Notes under the pieces: generated by a model
Told to the model about the DNA's origin: nothing
The model's database searches: none
What the model saw: only the letters and a program-made list of their open reading frames with translations
Source: JAWXUU01 sp044426045
GTDB lineage: Bacteria; Bacillota; Clostridia; Christensenellales; CAMQZB01
Reading direction: 5' to 3'
NCBI GenBank assembly: GCA_044426045.1
Contig: JAWXUX010000025.1
Span: 1-14,147 of the forward strand
Length of the DNA stretch: 14,147 nt
In this document: positions 1-4,345 of the stretch, piece after piece
How positions within the stretch are numbered: position 1 is the stretch's first letter
Layout of the letters: every line of letters begins with the position of its first letter
Position numbers and translations under genes: made by a program

Positions 1-112
1 CGGTGGTAATAGCATGGGGGTCCACCTGTTCTCATCTCGAACACAGAAGTTAAGCTCCATAGCGCCGAAAATACTTGACTGGCGACGGTCCGGGAACATA
101 GGTCGCTGCCGC
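1..112 (+). rRNA. rrf: 5S ribosomal RNA, missing a few bases at the 5' end
   Basis: The stretch carries the conserved 5S core: the loop B/C block CGAACACAGAAGTTAAG near 39-55, followed by GCGCCGA and the TACTTG segment. The first bases (CGGTGGT) pair, with G-U pairs, with the last bases (GCTGCCGC, 105-112) to form helix I. C112 would need a G just before base 1, so the gene starts at or a base or so outside the window edge. It sits at the 3' end of an rRNA operon, since a strong terminator follows three bases later. Confidence 0.95.
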
Positions 113-114
113 AT

Positions 115-167
115 TTCATTAAAAAAAAGAAGCAAACCAGATTGGTTTGCTTCTTTTTTTTAATGAA
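115..167 (+). terminator. Intrinsic terminator of the rRNA operon
   Basis: A very long hairpin starts three bases after the 5S end. Its core AGAAGCAAACCA (128-139) pairs with TGGTTTGCTTCT (143-154) around a GAT loop. The stem continues through an A-run/T-run pairing and TTCATT/AATGAA (115-120 with 162-167). The T-run at 154-161 gives the release tract. Confidence 0.92.
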
Positions 168-206
168 CCCGCGATAAGTGGATATTTCAGGTTTTTTCGC
201 AAAAAA

Positions 207-248
207 GGGGGGTCGACATACAGAAGTATAGTCTTCCCCCCATTTTTT
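207..248 (+). terminator. Probable second terminator downstream of the rRNA operon
   Basis: GGGGGG (207-212) pairs with CCCCCC (236-241). Inside, GACATA (215-220) pairs with TAT and GTC (227-233, one bulged A) around a CAGAAG loop. A six-T tract follows (243-248). Its place just behind the rRNA terminator suggests a backup stop. No transcript data support this. Confidence 0.5.
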
Positions 249-311
249 GTGAAAAATTCCCGAAATCTCTCACTTCTCGCTGCGACAGTGGTTTTTATGG
301 ACGTCGCGGGA

Positions 312-336
312 GGGGCGTCCCTGCGGGGGACGCGGC
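312..336. repeat. GC-rich short palindrome
   Basis: GCGTCCC (315-321) and GGGACGC (327-333) form a perfect 7-bp stem around a TGCGG loop. It resembles the REP hairpins further on in size and G/C content but lacks the GTAG foot. Only one copy is seen here. No T-run follows, so it is not a terminator. Confidence 0.45.
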
Positions 337-412
337 TATTTGTTGGGTTTGCAAGCAAAAGGCGAAGCCTTTTGGCTTGTGAGGGTGCCTCTCGGCACGC
401 AATTATATGGTT

Positions 413-560
413 GCACATCGCTCCGCTTGTGCTTTTAGTTTGGTGCACATCGCTCCGCTCGTGCTGGTTTTTATATTATATCACGTTTCTTGTCTTGGTT
501 TTCGTATCACCTCGCTTCGCTTGTGCTTTTGGGGTGCACCTCGCTTCGCTTGTGCTTTTA
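413..560. repeat. Cluster of four GCAC-CGCTTCGC-GTGC palindromic repeats
   Basis: Four copies of an imperfect palindrome of about 20-25 bp lie at 413-436, 445-464, 507-530 and 536-560. The shared pattern is GCACNTCGCTYCGCTYGTGC, most followed by TTTT. Two further copies lie at 904-928 and 1107-1128, next to the 160-bp elements. The same motif forms the inner part of the terminal repeats at 8199-8218, 8708-8726, 13903-13923 and 14010-14028. Copies differ by a few bases each, as expected of an old dispersed family. Confidence 0.65.
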
Positions 561-575
561 TGTGGTGAAAAATGC

Positions 576-735
576 GTAGGGGAGCACCCATGTGTGCTCC
601 CGCGGGGTGAAATTTTCTGCGGAAACATGGCAAAACCTCAATATACTGCAATATGACAAAATTAACAACCCGCCATAACGAACAATAAAACAAATGCCCA
701 CACGCACGCGGGCTAACACATGGGTTAGCCCCTAC
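576..735. repeat. 160-bp REP-pair (BIME-like) element, copy 1
   Basis: Two 29-bp ends face each other. The left end (576-604) is GTAG followed by the stem GGGAGCAC/GTGCTCCC with loop CCATGT, then GCG. The right end (707-735) on the other strand is GTAG, then GGGCTAAC/GTTAGCCC with the same CCATGT loop, then GCG. The GTAG foot plus imperfect hairpin in inverted pairs is the layout of REP sequences and BIMEs mobilised by RAYT transposases in other bacteria. No RAYT gene is in this window, so the family assignment is inference. The 102-bp interior shows no gene. Shared sequence continues a little outside: TTTTATGTGGT to the left and GAATTGCA to the right. Confidence 0.75.
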
Positions 736-763
736 GAATTGCAAAACTCATCAGGCAACTATC

Positions 764-806
764 GCTCCACCTTCGGGGGAGCTGTCACGAAGTGACTGAG
801 GGGGAC
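764..806. repeat. Two-hairpin repeat (GCTCC..GGAGC plus GTCAC-GAA-GTGAC)
   Basis: GCTCC-A-CC (764-771) pairs with GGGGAGC (776-782) around TTCG, with one bulged A. GTCAC (784-788) and GTGAC (792-796) then form a second hairpin with a GAA loop, followed by TGAGGGGGAC. I recall similar double hairpins scattered in clostridial genomes, but cannot check this here. A degraded relative may lie at about 1138-1225, with a GGGGGAGCTGAC core and a later GGGGCAGGACAACTGAG. Confidence 0.55.
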
Positions 807-853
807 AACATGGACGGCGTAGCCCAATAAAAATATTCAAATCGATAATCAAA

Positions 854-894
854 AACCAAACTTTGCGACTAGTGTAAAGTTTGGTTGATTTTTT
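854..894 (+). terminator. Intrinsic terminator, related to the one at 1318-1358
   Basis: AACCAAACTTT (854-864) pairs perfectly with AAAGTTTGGTT (876-886) around an 11-base loop, followed by GATTTTTTAT. No gene lies directly upstream on the plus strand, so it may be an orphan copy. Stem and loop closely resemble the hairpin at 1318-1351, including a CTAG in both loops. Confidence 0.6.
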
Positions 895-941
895 ATGTGG
901 ATTGCACCACGCTCCGCTTGCTCTTTTATGTGGTAAAATGT

Positions 942-1101
942 GTAGGGGAGCACCCATGTGTGCTCCCGCGGGGTGAAATTTTCTGCGGGGACATGGCAAA
1001 ATCTCAATATACTGCAATATGACAAAATTAACAACCCGCCATAACGTACAATAAAACAAATGCCCACATGCACGCGGGCTAACACATGGGTTAGCCCCTA
1101 C
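942..1101. repeat. 160-bp REP-pair (BIME-like) element, copy 2
   Basis: It has exactly the same length and orientation as the copy at 576-735. The left end (942-970) and right end (1073-1101) are identical to those of copy 1. By eye the interiors differ at only about five positions. It is flanked by GCAC...-type palindromes at 904-928 and 1107-1128, so a larger unit may have been duplicated. High identity over the whole unit suggests recent duplication or transposition, or gene conversion. Confidence 0.78.
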
Positions 1102-1317
1102 GAATTGCACCACGCTTTGCTTGTGTTTTGATCATGGCGCCCCCAGTGGGGGAGCTGACTTGCGACGTCTATTGTTTGTTTGAGCTTAAAGCTCACTCGC
1201 AAGGATGAAGGGGCAGGACAACTGAGTGGCTATACGGTTTGTTTATGAAAAACTGCATCACGCAGGCTAAAAACTCCGCAATCTTGCAATAAAAACTCAA
1301 ATAACTAGAAAAATAAA

Positions 1318-1358
1318 AACCAAACTTCAGCTACTAGCAAAAAGTTTGGTTTATTTTT
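1318..1358 (-). terminator. Terminator downstream of the two HTH genes (usable on both strands)
   Basis: AACCAAACTT (1318-1327) pairs with AAGTTTGGTT (1342-1351). Read on the minus strand the stem is followed by TTTTATTTTT, a release tract for the HTH gene pair ending at 1396. On the plus strand TATTTTTAT follows. A smaller hairpin, AATAACC-AGAT-GGTTATT (1378-1395), lies right behind the HTH stop codon. Confidence 0.7.
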
Positions 1359-1395
1359 ATATATAAATCTCAACAGTAATAACCAGATGGTTATT

Positions 1396-1584
1396 TCAAT
1401 CTAGCAAATCTTCATAAGAGACATCAAAAATCTTTTTCAGTTTTTTGATGGCGTCAATGCTCGGTTCGGTGTATCCTGATTCCCAATGGCTAACAGTTTT
1501 ATAGCTTACGTCAAGTAGACTTGCAAGCTCTTTTTGTGATAATTTTGACTCTATTCGTATCATTTTTAAATTATCTTTAATCAT
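1396..1584 (-). CDS. Small Cro/C1-type HTH transcriptional regulator (second gene of pair)
   Basis: This 62-aa protein is essentially a single helix-turn-helix of the Cro/C1 (HTH_3, XRE) type. The motif runs LSQKELASLLDVSYKTVSHW, followed by the family's typical ESGYTEP turn and a final helix ending VSYEDLLD. It should bind DNA, probably as a dimer; no second domain is present. The ATG at 1584 overlaps the stop codon of the upstream HTH gene as ATGA, which fixes the start better than in-frame upstream codons inside that gene. A weak purine tract (GAAAG) precedes it. The overlap points to one transcript and translational coupling. A terminator lies about 40 bases after the stop. Its likely targets are the palindromes at 1815-1859 (inference). 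Confidence 0.85.
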   Translation of the reverse strand: MIKDNLKMIRIESKLSQKELASLLDVSYKTVSHWESGYTEPSIDAIKKLKKIFDVSYEDLLD

Positions 1585-1790
1585 TCTTTCAATCCAAGTA
1601 TATAATCTGCAGAAACATCGAGCACTTGGCAAAGTTTTGCTAGTGTATCAAGTGCGGGGAATATGTCACAGGTCATGTATTTTGACACAGTTTGAAATGA
1701 TATCCCTACTTGCAGTGCGATTTCTTTTTGTGTTAATCCAGAAAGTTTGATTGATTCTCTAAGTCTTGTTTGAATATTTTTTAGTTCCAT
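1581..1790 (-). CDS. Small Cro/C1-type HTH transcriptional regulator (first gene of pair)
   Basis: This 69-aa single-domain protein has a clear HTH (LTQKEIALQVGISFQTVSKY) and the family ending VSADYILGLKE, typical of XRE-family repressors of phage or mobile-element modules. The ATG at 1790 is chosen because GAGGAG lies 8 bases before it. The in-frame GTG at 1799 overlaps that ribosome binding site and is unlikely. Its last base pairs overlap the start of the next HTH gene. It is divergent from the 85-aa gene at 1896, with a roughly 105-bp shared control region holding two 15-bp palindromes. This is a typical autorepressor arrangement. Which of the two regulators binds which site cannot be told from sequence. 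Confidence 0.87.
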   Translation of the reverse strand: MELKNIQTRLRESIKLSGLTQKEIALQVGISFQTVSKYMTCDIFPALDTLAKLCQVLDVSADYILGLKE

Positions 1791-1814
1791 AATAATCACT
1801 CCTCATATATATAT

Positions 1815-1829
1815 TCGCATAATATACGA
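1815..1829. promoter_or_regulatory. Putative operator 1 of the HTH module
   Basis: TCGCATAATATACGA is a near-palindrome of the form TCGNATANTATNCGA. It sits just upstream of the ribosome binding site of the minus-strand HTH genes, where it could cover their promoter. It differs from operator 2 at one base. The two centres are 30 bp apart, about three helical turns, so both would face the same side of the DNA. Confidence 0.65.
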
Positions 1830-1837
1830 TAAAATCC

Positions 1838-1866
1838 TTGACAATCGCACAATATACGAGTATAAT
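1838..1866 (+). promoter_or_regulatory. Consensus sigma-70 promoter for the gene at 1896
   Basis: TTGACA (1838-1843) and TATAAT (1861-1866) are both perfect consensus hexamers with the ideal 17-base spacer. Nearly the whole spacer (1845-1859) is occupied by operator 2, so a bound repressor should exclude RNA polymerase. A promoter this strong paired with an operator in its spacer predicts tight, switch-like control. Confidence 0.85.
1845..1859. promoter_or_regulatory. Putative operator 2, inside the promoter spacer
   Basis: TCGCACAATATACGA repeats operator 1 with a single change. It lies exactly between the -35 and -10 hexamers of the plus-strand promoter. Its palindromic symmetry suits a dimeric Cro/C1 repressor. 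Confidence 0.7.
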
Positions 1867-1895
1867 TATGATATACTATTTATTTGAGGTGCAAT

Positions 1896-2153
1896 ATGAA
1901 CGCAATAAGACAAATTTGTTACGGCAATGTTTCTGCTGATTGTATAAAAATGCCAAAGAAGTGGCACAAACTCAGATTGAAGCTAATAAAAGTTGATGCC
2001 CAGCTTGATAAAATGCTTTCAAAATCGCAAAAAGAATTGCTTTCAAAATCGCGAGAAATACAAAGCGAGATGCAACTTTGCGAGCGTGATAAAACTTTTG
2101 AATATGCTTTTTCAGTGGGTGTTTCGGTTGGATATGATTCTAAATTTGATTGA
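1896..2153 (+). CDS. Small DUF6809-like protein of unknown function
   Basis: The 85-aa product starts MNAIRQICYGNVSAD and ends FEYAFSVGVSVGYDSKFD. The pattern (short N-terminal xxCYGNxxP-like segment, a charged helical middle, and a C-terminal FxYxFxxG) resembles DUF6809, a small protein I recall from Firmicutes prophages and mobile elements. The match is from memory and only moderate. The ATG at 1896 has GAGGTG four bases upstream. Residues about 40-55 contain an eight-residue repeat (LSKSQKEL/LSKSREI) encoded by a 15-bp DNA repeat at 2014-2028 and 2038-2052. It is the apparent target of the divergent repressor pair. No catalytic motif, TM segment or signal peptide is visible. Confidence 0.75.
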   Translation: MNAIRQICYGNVSADCIKMPKKWHKLRLKLIKVDAQLDKMLSKSQKELLSKSREIQSEMQLCERDKTFEYAFSVGVSVGYDSKFD

Positions 2154-2158
2154 TATAT

Positions 2159-2187
2159 TTGCTTTTATTTTTTTCTTGCGGTATAAT
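2159..2187 (+). promoter_or_regulatory. Probable sigma-70 promoter of the acetyltransferase gene
   Basis: TTGCTT (2159-2164), a 17-base spacer and a perfect TATAAT (2182-2187) lie just behind the stop codon of the DUF6809-like gene and 46 bases before the acetyltransferase start. The acetyltransferase can therefore be transcribed independently of the repressed promoter. Confidence 0.6.
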
Positions 2188-2232
2188 CTTTATATGTGAA
2201 TAAAAATTGTGGGAATGTGGAGAAAGTTTAAA

Positions 2233-2844
2233 ATGAAGATTGAAATTTTTGAATTTTGTGATGGCGATATAAAAAACGCGATAAATGTTTGGAACGAGGT
2301 TGTTTCTGATGGGATTGCTTTTCCGCAGGTGGATTGTTTGAATGAGACAAGTGGCTTGGAATTTTTTGCTCAGCAATCCTTTGTTGGGGTTGCTAAGGTG
2401 GTGGAAGATTTTTGCGTGGCAGGTGATTTTTCATTGAAAGATACATGCGGGTCAGATGATGTCGCTGTTGATAAGAATGATTTTTCTCGCAGTGCTGTTG
2501 ATAAAGATGATATTTCTGACGGCGTGGTTGGTGACATTGTTGGCCTTTATATTTTGCACCCTAACAATATTGGTAGGTGCGGGCATATTTGCAATGCTAG
2601 TTATGCAGTTTCCTCAAAGTTTCGCGGGTTGGGGATTGGCGAGATGTTGGTTTCTCACTGCATTTCTAAAGCTGGCGAAATCGGGTTTGGCATTTTGCAG
2701 TTCAACGCCGTTGTAGCAACCAACACCCCAGCGTTAAACCTTTATAAAAAACTAGGCTTCACCAAAATGGCGGTTATCCCAAATGGTTTCAGGCTTGATG
2801 ATGGCTCTTTTGTCGACATTGTGCCACATTTTATTGGCTTGTGA
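2233..2844 (+). CDS. GNAT-family N-acetyltransferase with an extra acidic linker
   Basis: The 203-aa protein has the GNAT fold signature. Motif A is VSSKFRGLGIGEMLV (126-140), with the RGLGIG acetyl-CoA pyrophosphate loop. Motif B is N164-TPALNLYKKLGF, where the Asn and Tyr are the usual catalytic/binding positions. It should transfer an acetyl group from acetyl-CoA to an amine; the substrate cannot be inferred. The ATG at 2233 is chosen for GGAGA nine bases upstream, over GTG at 2209 and ATG at 2215, which lack one. Residues 63-99 are an extra Asp/Ser-rich stretch between the N-terminal part and the core strands. It contains a 10-residue tandem repeat (AVDKNDFSRS/AVDKDDISDG) from a diverged 30-bp DNA duplication at 2464-2523. 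The gene converges on the ATPase gene. Confidence 0.88.
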   Translation: MKIEIFEFCDGDIKNAINVWNEVVSDGIAFPQVDCLNETSGLEFFAQQSFVGVAKVVEDFCVAGDFSLKDTCGSDDVAVDKNDFSRSAVDKDDISDGVVGDIVGLYILHPNNIGRCGHICNASYAVSSKFRGLGIGEMLVSHCISKAGEIGFGILQFNAVVATNTPALNLYKKLGFTKMAVIPNGFRLDDGSFVDIVPHFIGL

Positions 2845-2852
2845 TGTTTTTA

Positions 2853-2871
2853 TATGGGGCAGAGCCCCATA
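2853..2871. terminator. Hairpin between converging genes, possible two-way terminator
   Basis: ATGGGGC-AGA-GCCCCAT is a perfect 7-bp stem with a three-base loop, in the 50 bp between two converging genes. It is flanked by a T-run before and an A-run after, which can extend the stem. Neither strand has a T-run after the stem, so it is not a classical intrinsic terminator. Confidence 0.45.
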
Positions 2872-2894
2872 AAAAAGCGAGAGTTTTTATTTTT

Positions 2895-4097
2895 TTATTT
2901 GTTCATTAACCAATCGAGAGCATTCAACTGTTTGATTCCATTGTGTGAAGTTTTTGGAATAAAGTCCATAGTAATTAAATATTTTGCATCATGGGAGGCG
3001 ATGTTTTCTAGTGAAGAAAGTTCTCTTTTGAGGGTGTTTTCATCTATTGCAGAATACGCTACTTGATAGTATTCATTTTCTCCGTTTTTAATTGTGTAAA
3101 AATCCACCTCTTTATTGTCGCATTTGCCGATATAAACTTTATTGCCACGTCGCAAAAGTTCAAGATATATAATGTTTTCAAGCAAGTGGCCATGGTCTGC
3201 AGGTTTTGCACCTAGCAAATAAAATCTTAGTCCCATATCCGAAAGATAATATTTTGCACCAGTGGAAAGGTGCTGTTTGCCTTTTATATCGTATCTTGTT
3301 GCTTTATAAAGAATGAAGCTTTCGGTGAGTGCATTGAGGTAGGAGTCGATTGTTTTATATGAAACTTTCATGCCATTTGATGTCATTGTGTTTGCGATTT
3401 TTGTGCTGGAGCAGAGGTTGCCCACGTTGTCAAACATGAATTTGATTAAACTTTCGAGAACGCCAACATTAGATATTTTGTTTCTTGCAATAATGTCTTT
3501 AAGCACAATTGAAGAATATATGCCGTCAAGATAGGCAAGTTTGTCCTCTGGATTTTCAAGTTTCGTGATATATGGAAAAGAGCCAAACTGAATATAGTTT
3601 TGATATTTCTTTATTATGTCGGTTTTATCTTCAAAGCACGACAAATATTCATTAAAAGAAAATGGAAGCATTTTGATTTCGACATACCTGCCAGATAGCA
3701 ATGTTGCAAGCTCACCCGAAAGCAAGAACGCATTTGAGCCAGTTATATAAACATCGCAGTTGTCCTTGATATAAAGTCCATCAATCGCCTTTTGGAATTC
3801 AGAAATATTTTGCACTTCATCGATGAAAATATAATTCATTTCATCAGGGGAAAGGAGCTCGACAATATGATTGTATAACTTCATGAAATTGTCAATTTGA
3901 TAATATTTTGGATCTTCAAGATTGATTTTTATTATTTGTTTTTCATCAACGCCATTTTGCTTCAAATAGTCACAGTAAATATCAAATAAAGTGGATTTTC
4001 CACATCGTCTTATACCACTGACAACTTTTATAACATCTTTATCCTTGAATGATATGAGTTGATTGAGATAGTTTTCACGTATAACTCTATTGAACAT
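2895..4097 (-). CDS. AAA ATPase of the AAA_14/DUF4143 family
   Basis: The 400-aa protein has the two-part layout of this family. The N-terminal P-loop ATPase has Walker A GIRRCGKST (28-36), Walker B YIFIDEVQ (89-96) and a sensor-like YITGSNA (117-123). The C-terminal DUF4143 region has an E307, EVDF (330-333), YYQV (343-346) series, reminiscent of PD-(D/E)XK folds. Length and motifs are complete. The biological role of this widespread family is poorly defined; such genes are usually stand-alone and accessory in distribution. AGGAGG lies seven bases before the ATG. It has its own consensus promoter and upstream palindromes (4120-4213) and converges on the acetyltransferase gene. Nuclease activity is not established and is only suggested by the motif spacing. 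Confidence 0.9.
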   Translation of the reverse strand: MFNRVIRENYLNQLISFKDKDVIKVVSGIRRCGKSTLFDIYCDYLKQNGVDEKQIIKINLEDPKYYQIDNFMKLYNHIVELLSPDEMNYIFIDEVQNISEFQKAIDGLYIKDNCDVYITGSNAFLLSGELATLLSGRYVEIKMLPFSFNEYLSCFEDKTDIIKKYQNYIQFGSFPYITKLENPEDKLAYLDGIYSSIVLKDIIARNKISNVGVLESLIKFMFDNVGNLCSSTKIANTMTSNGMKVSYKTIDSYLNALTESFILYKATRYDIKGKQHLSTGAKYYLSDMGLRFYLLGAKPADHGHLLENIIYLELLRRGNKVYIGKCDNKEVDFYTIKNGENEYYQVAYSAIDENTLKRELSSLENIASHDAKYLITMDFIPKTSHNGIKQLNALDWLMNK

Positions 4098-4119
4098 ATT
4101 AAATCCTCCTGGTACTGAT

Positions 4120-4148
4120 ATTATACATCAATCTTGAAGTTTTGTCAA
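4120..4148 (-). promoter_or_regulatory. Consensus sigma-70 promoter of the DUF4143 ATPase gene
   Basis: On the minus strand TTGACA (4148-4143), a 17-base spacer and TATAAT (4125-4120) are all perfect consensus. The transcript would start close to the AGGAGG of the ATPase gene. The -35 hexamer shares two bases with the edge of the palindrome at 4147-4174. Confidence 0.85.
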
Positions 4149-4174
4149 GTTTTAGAAATGCACTTCTAAAACTT
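4147..4174. promoter_or_regulatory. 28-bp palindrome abutting the -35 box, putative operator
   Basis: Perfect 11-bp arms, AAGTTTTAGAA (4147-4157) and TTCTAAAACTT (4164-4174), flank ATGCAC. The inner edge overlaps the -35 box of the ATPase promoter, the position expected of a repressor or of a class II activator site. No regulator gene lies next to it. Confidence 0.65.
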
Positions 4175-4187
4175 GGTGAAAATTAGG

Positions 4188-4213
4188 AGTTTTAGAAGTG
4201 TATTTCTAAAACT
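4188..4213. promoter_or_regulatory. Second copy of the ATPase upstream palindrome
   Basis: Arms AGTTTTAGAA (4188-4197) and TTCTAAAACT (4204-4213) flank GTGTAT. The centre is 40 bp from that of the first palindrome, close to four helical turns. Both copies are followed on the plus strand by TTGGTG, so the repeat unit is larger than the palindrome. Confidence 0.6.
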
Positions 4214-4239
4214 TGGTGGAAAATATGAAGCCAATGCAA

Positions 4240-4267
4240 AAAAGCTAGCTTATCACAGCTAGCTTTT
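4240..4267 (-). terminator. Intrinsic terminator of dnaE
   Basis: AAAGCTAGCT (4241-4250) pairs with AGCTAGCTTT (4257-4266) around TATCAC. On the minus strand the stem runs into TTTTTTGC, giving the release tract for dnaE, whose stop is at 4346. The same hairpin may insulate dnaE from the ATPase promoter region. Confidence 0.82.
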
Positions 4268-4281
4268 ATGTGTTTAAATCT

Positions 4282-4317
4282 TAAATTTTTAGTTTTAAAT
4301 TAAATTTTTAGTTTTAA
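4282..4317. repeat. AT-only tandem repeat downstream of dnaE
   Basis: TAAATTTTTAGTTTTAA occurs at 4282-4298 and again at 4301-4317, a 19-bp period, in a stretch of almost pure A and T that continues to the dnaE stop codon. It may simply be low-complexity sequence. Confidence 0.5.
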
Positions 4318-4345
4318 TTTTTAATTTTAGATTTTTATTTTAATC

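Larger units (their letters stand above)
168..1317. other. Gene-free, repeat-rich intergenic region
   Basis: No frame here has a credible ribosome binding site together with a recognisable protein. Open frames that exist run through the repeats and are explained by them. The region holds a probable terminator, a GC-rich hairpin, GCAC...GTGC palindromes, two 160-bp REP-pair elements, a two-hairpin repeat and a terminator at 854-894. It lies between the rRNA operon end and the HTH module. I see no tRNA cloverleaf in it. Confidence 0.7.

Noticed and set aside
315..333. tRNA or other structured RNA in the GC-rich patch
   Set aside because: Only one short hairpin is present; there is no cloverleaf, no T-loop consensus and no acceptor stem.
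147..656. Plus-strand open frame of 169 codons behind the 5S gene
   Set aside because: It starts inside the rRNA terminator and runs through hairpins and palindromes. Its composition (Cys/Phe/Arg/Leu-rich) and lack of a start site argue against a gene.
481..1113. Two minus-strand open frames that look like homologous proteins (VGANPCVSPRACG...)
   Set aside because: Both are simply the translation of the two 160-bp REP-pair elements. They have no ribosome binding site and their similarity comes from the DNA repeat. Such GANPCV-type frames are probably annotation artefacts.
1396..2153. Toxin-antitoxin system
   Set aside because: The HTH genes could be antitoxin-like, but the divergent 85-aa protein shows no toxin motif and lies on the opposite strand, so there is nothing positive to support it.
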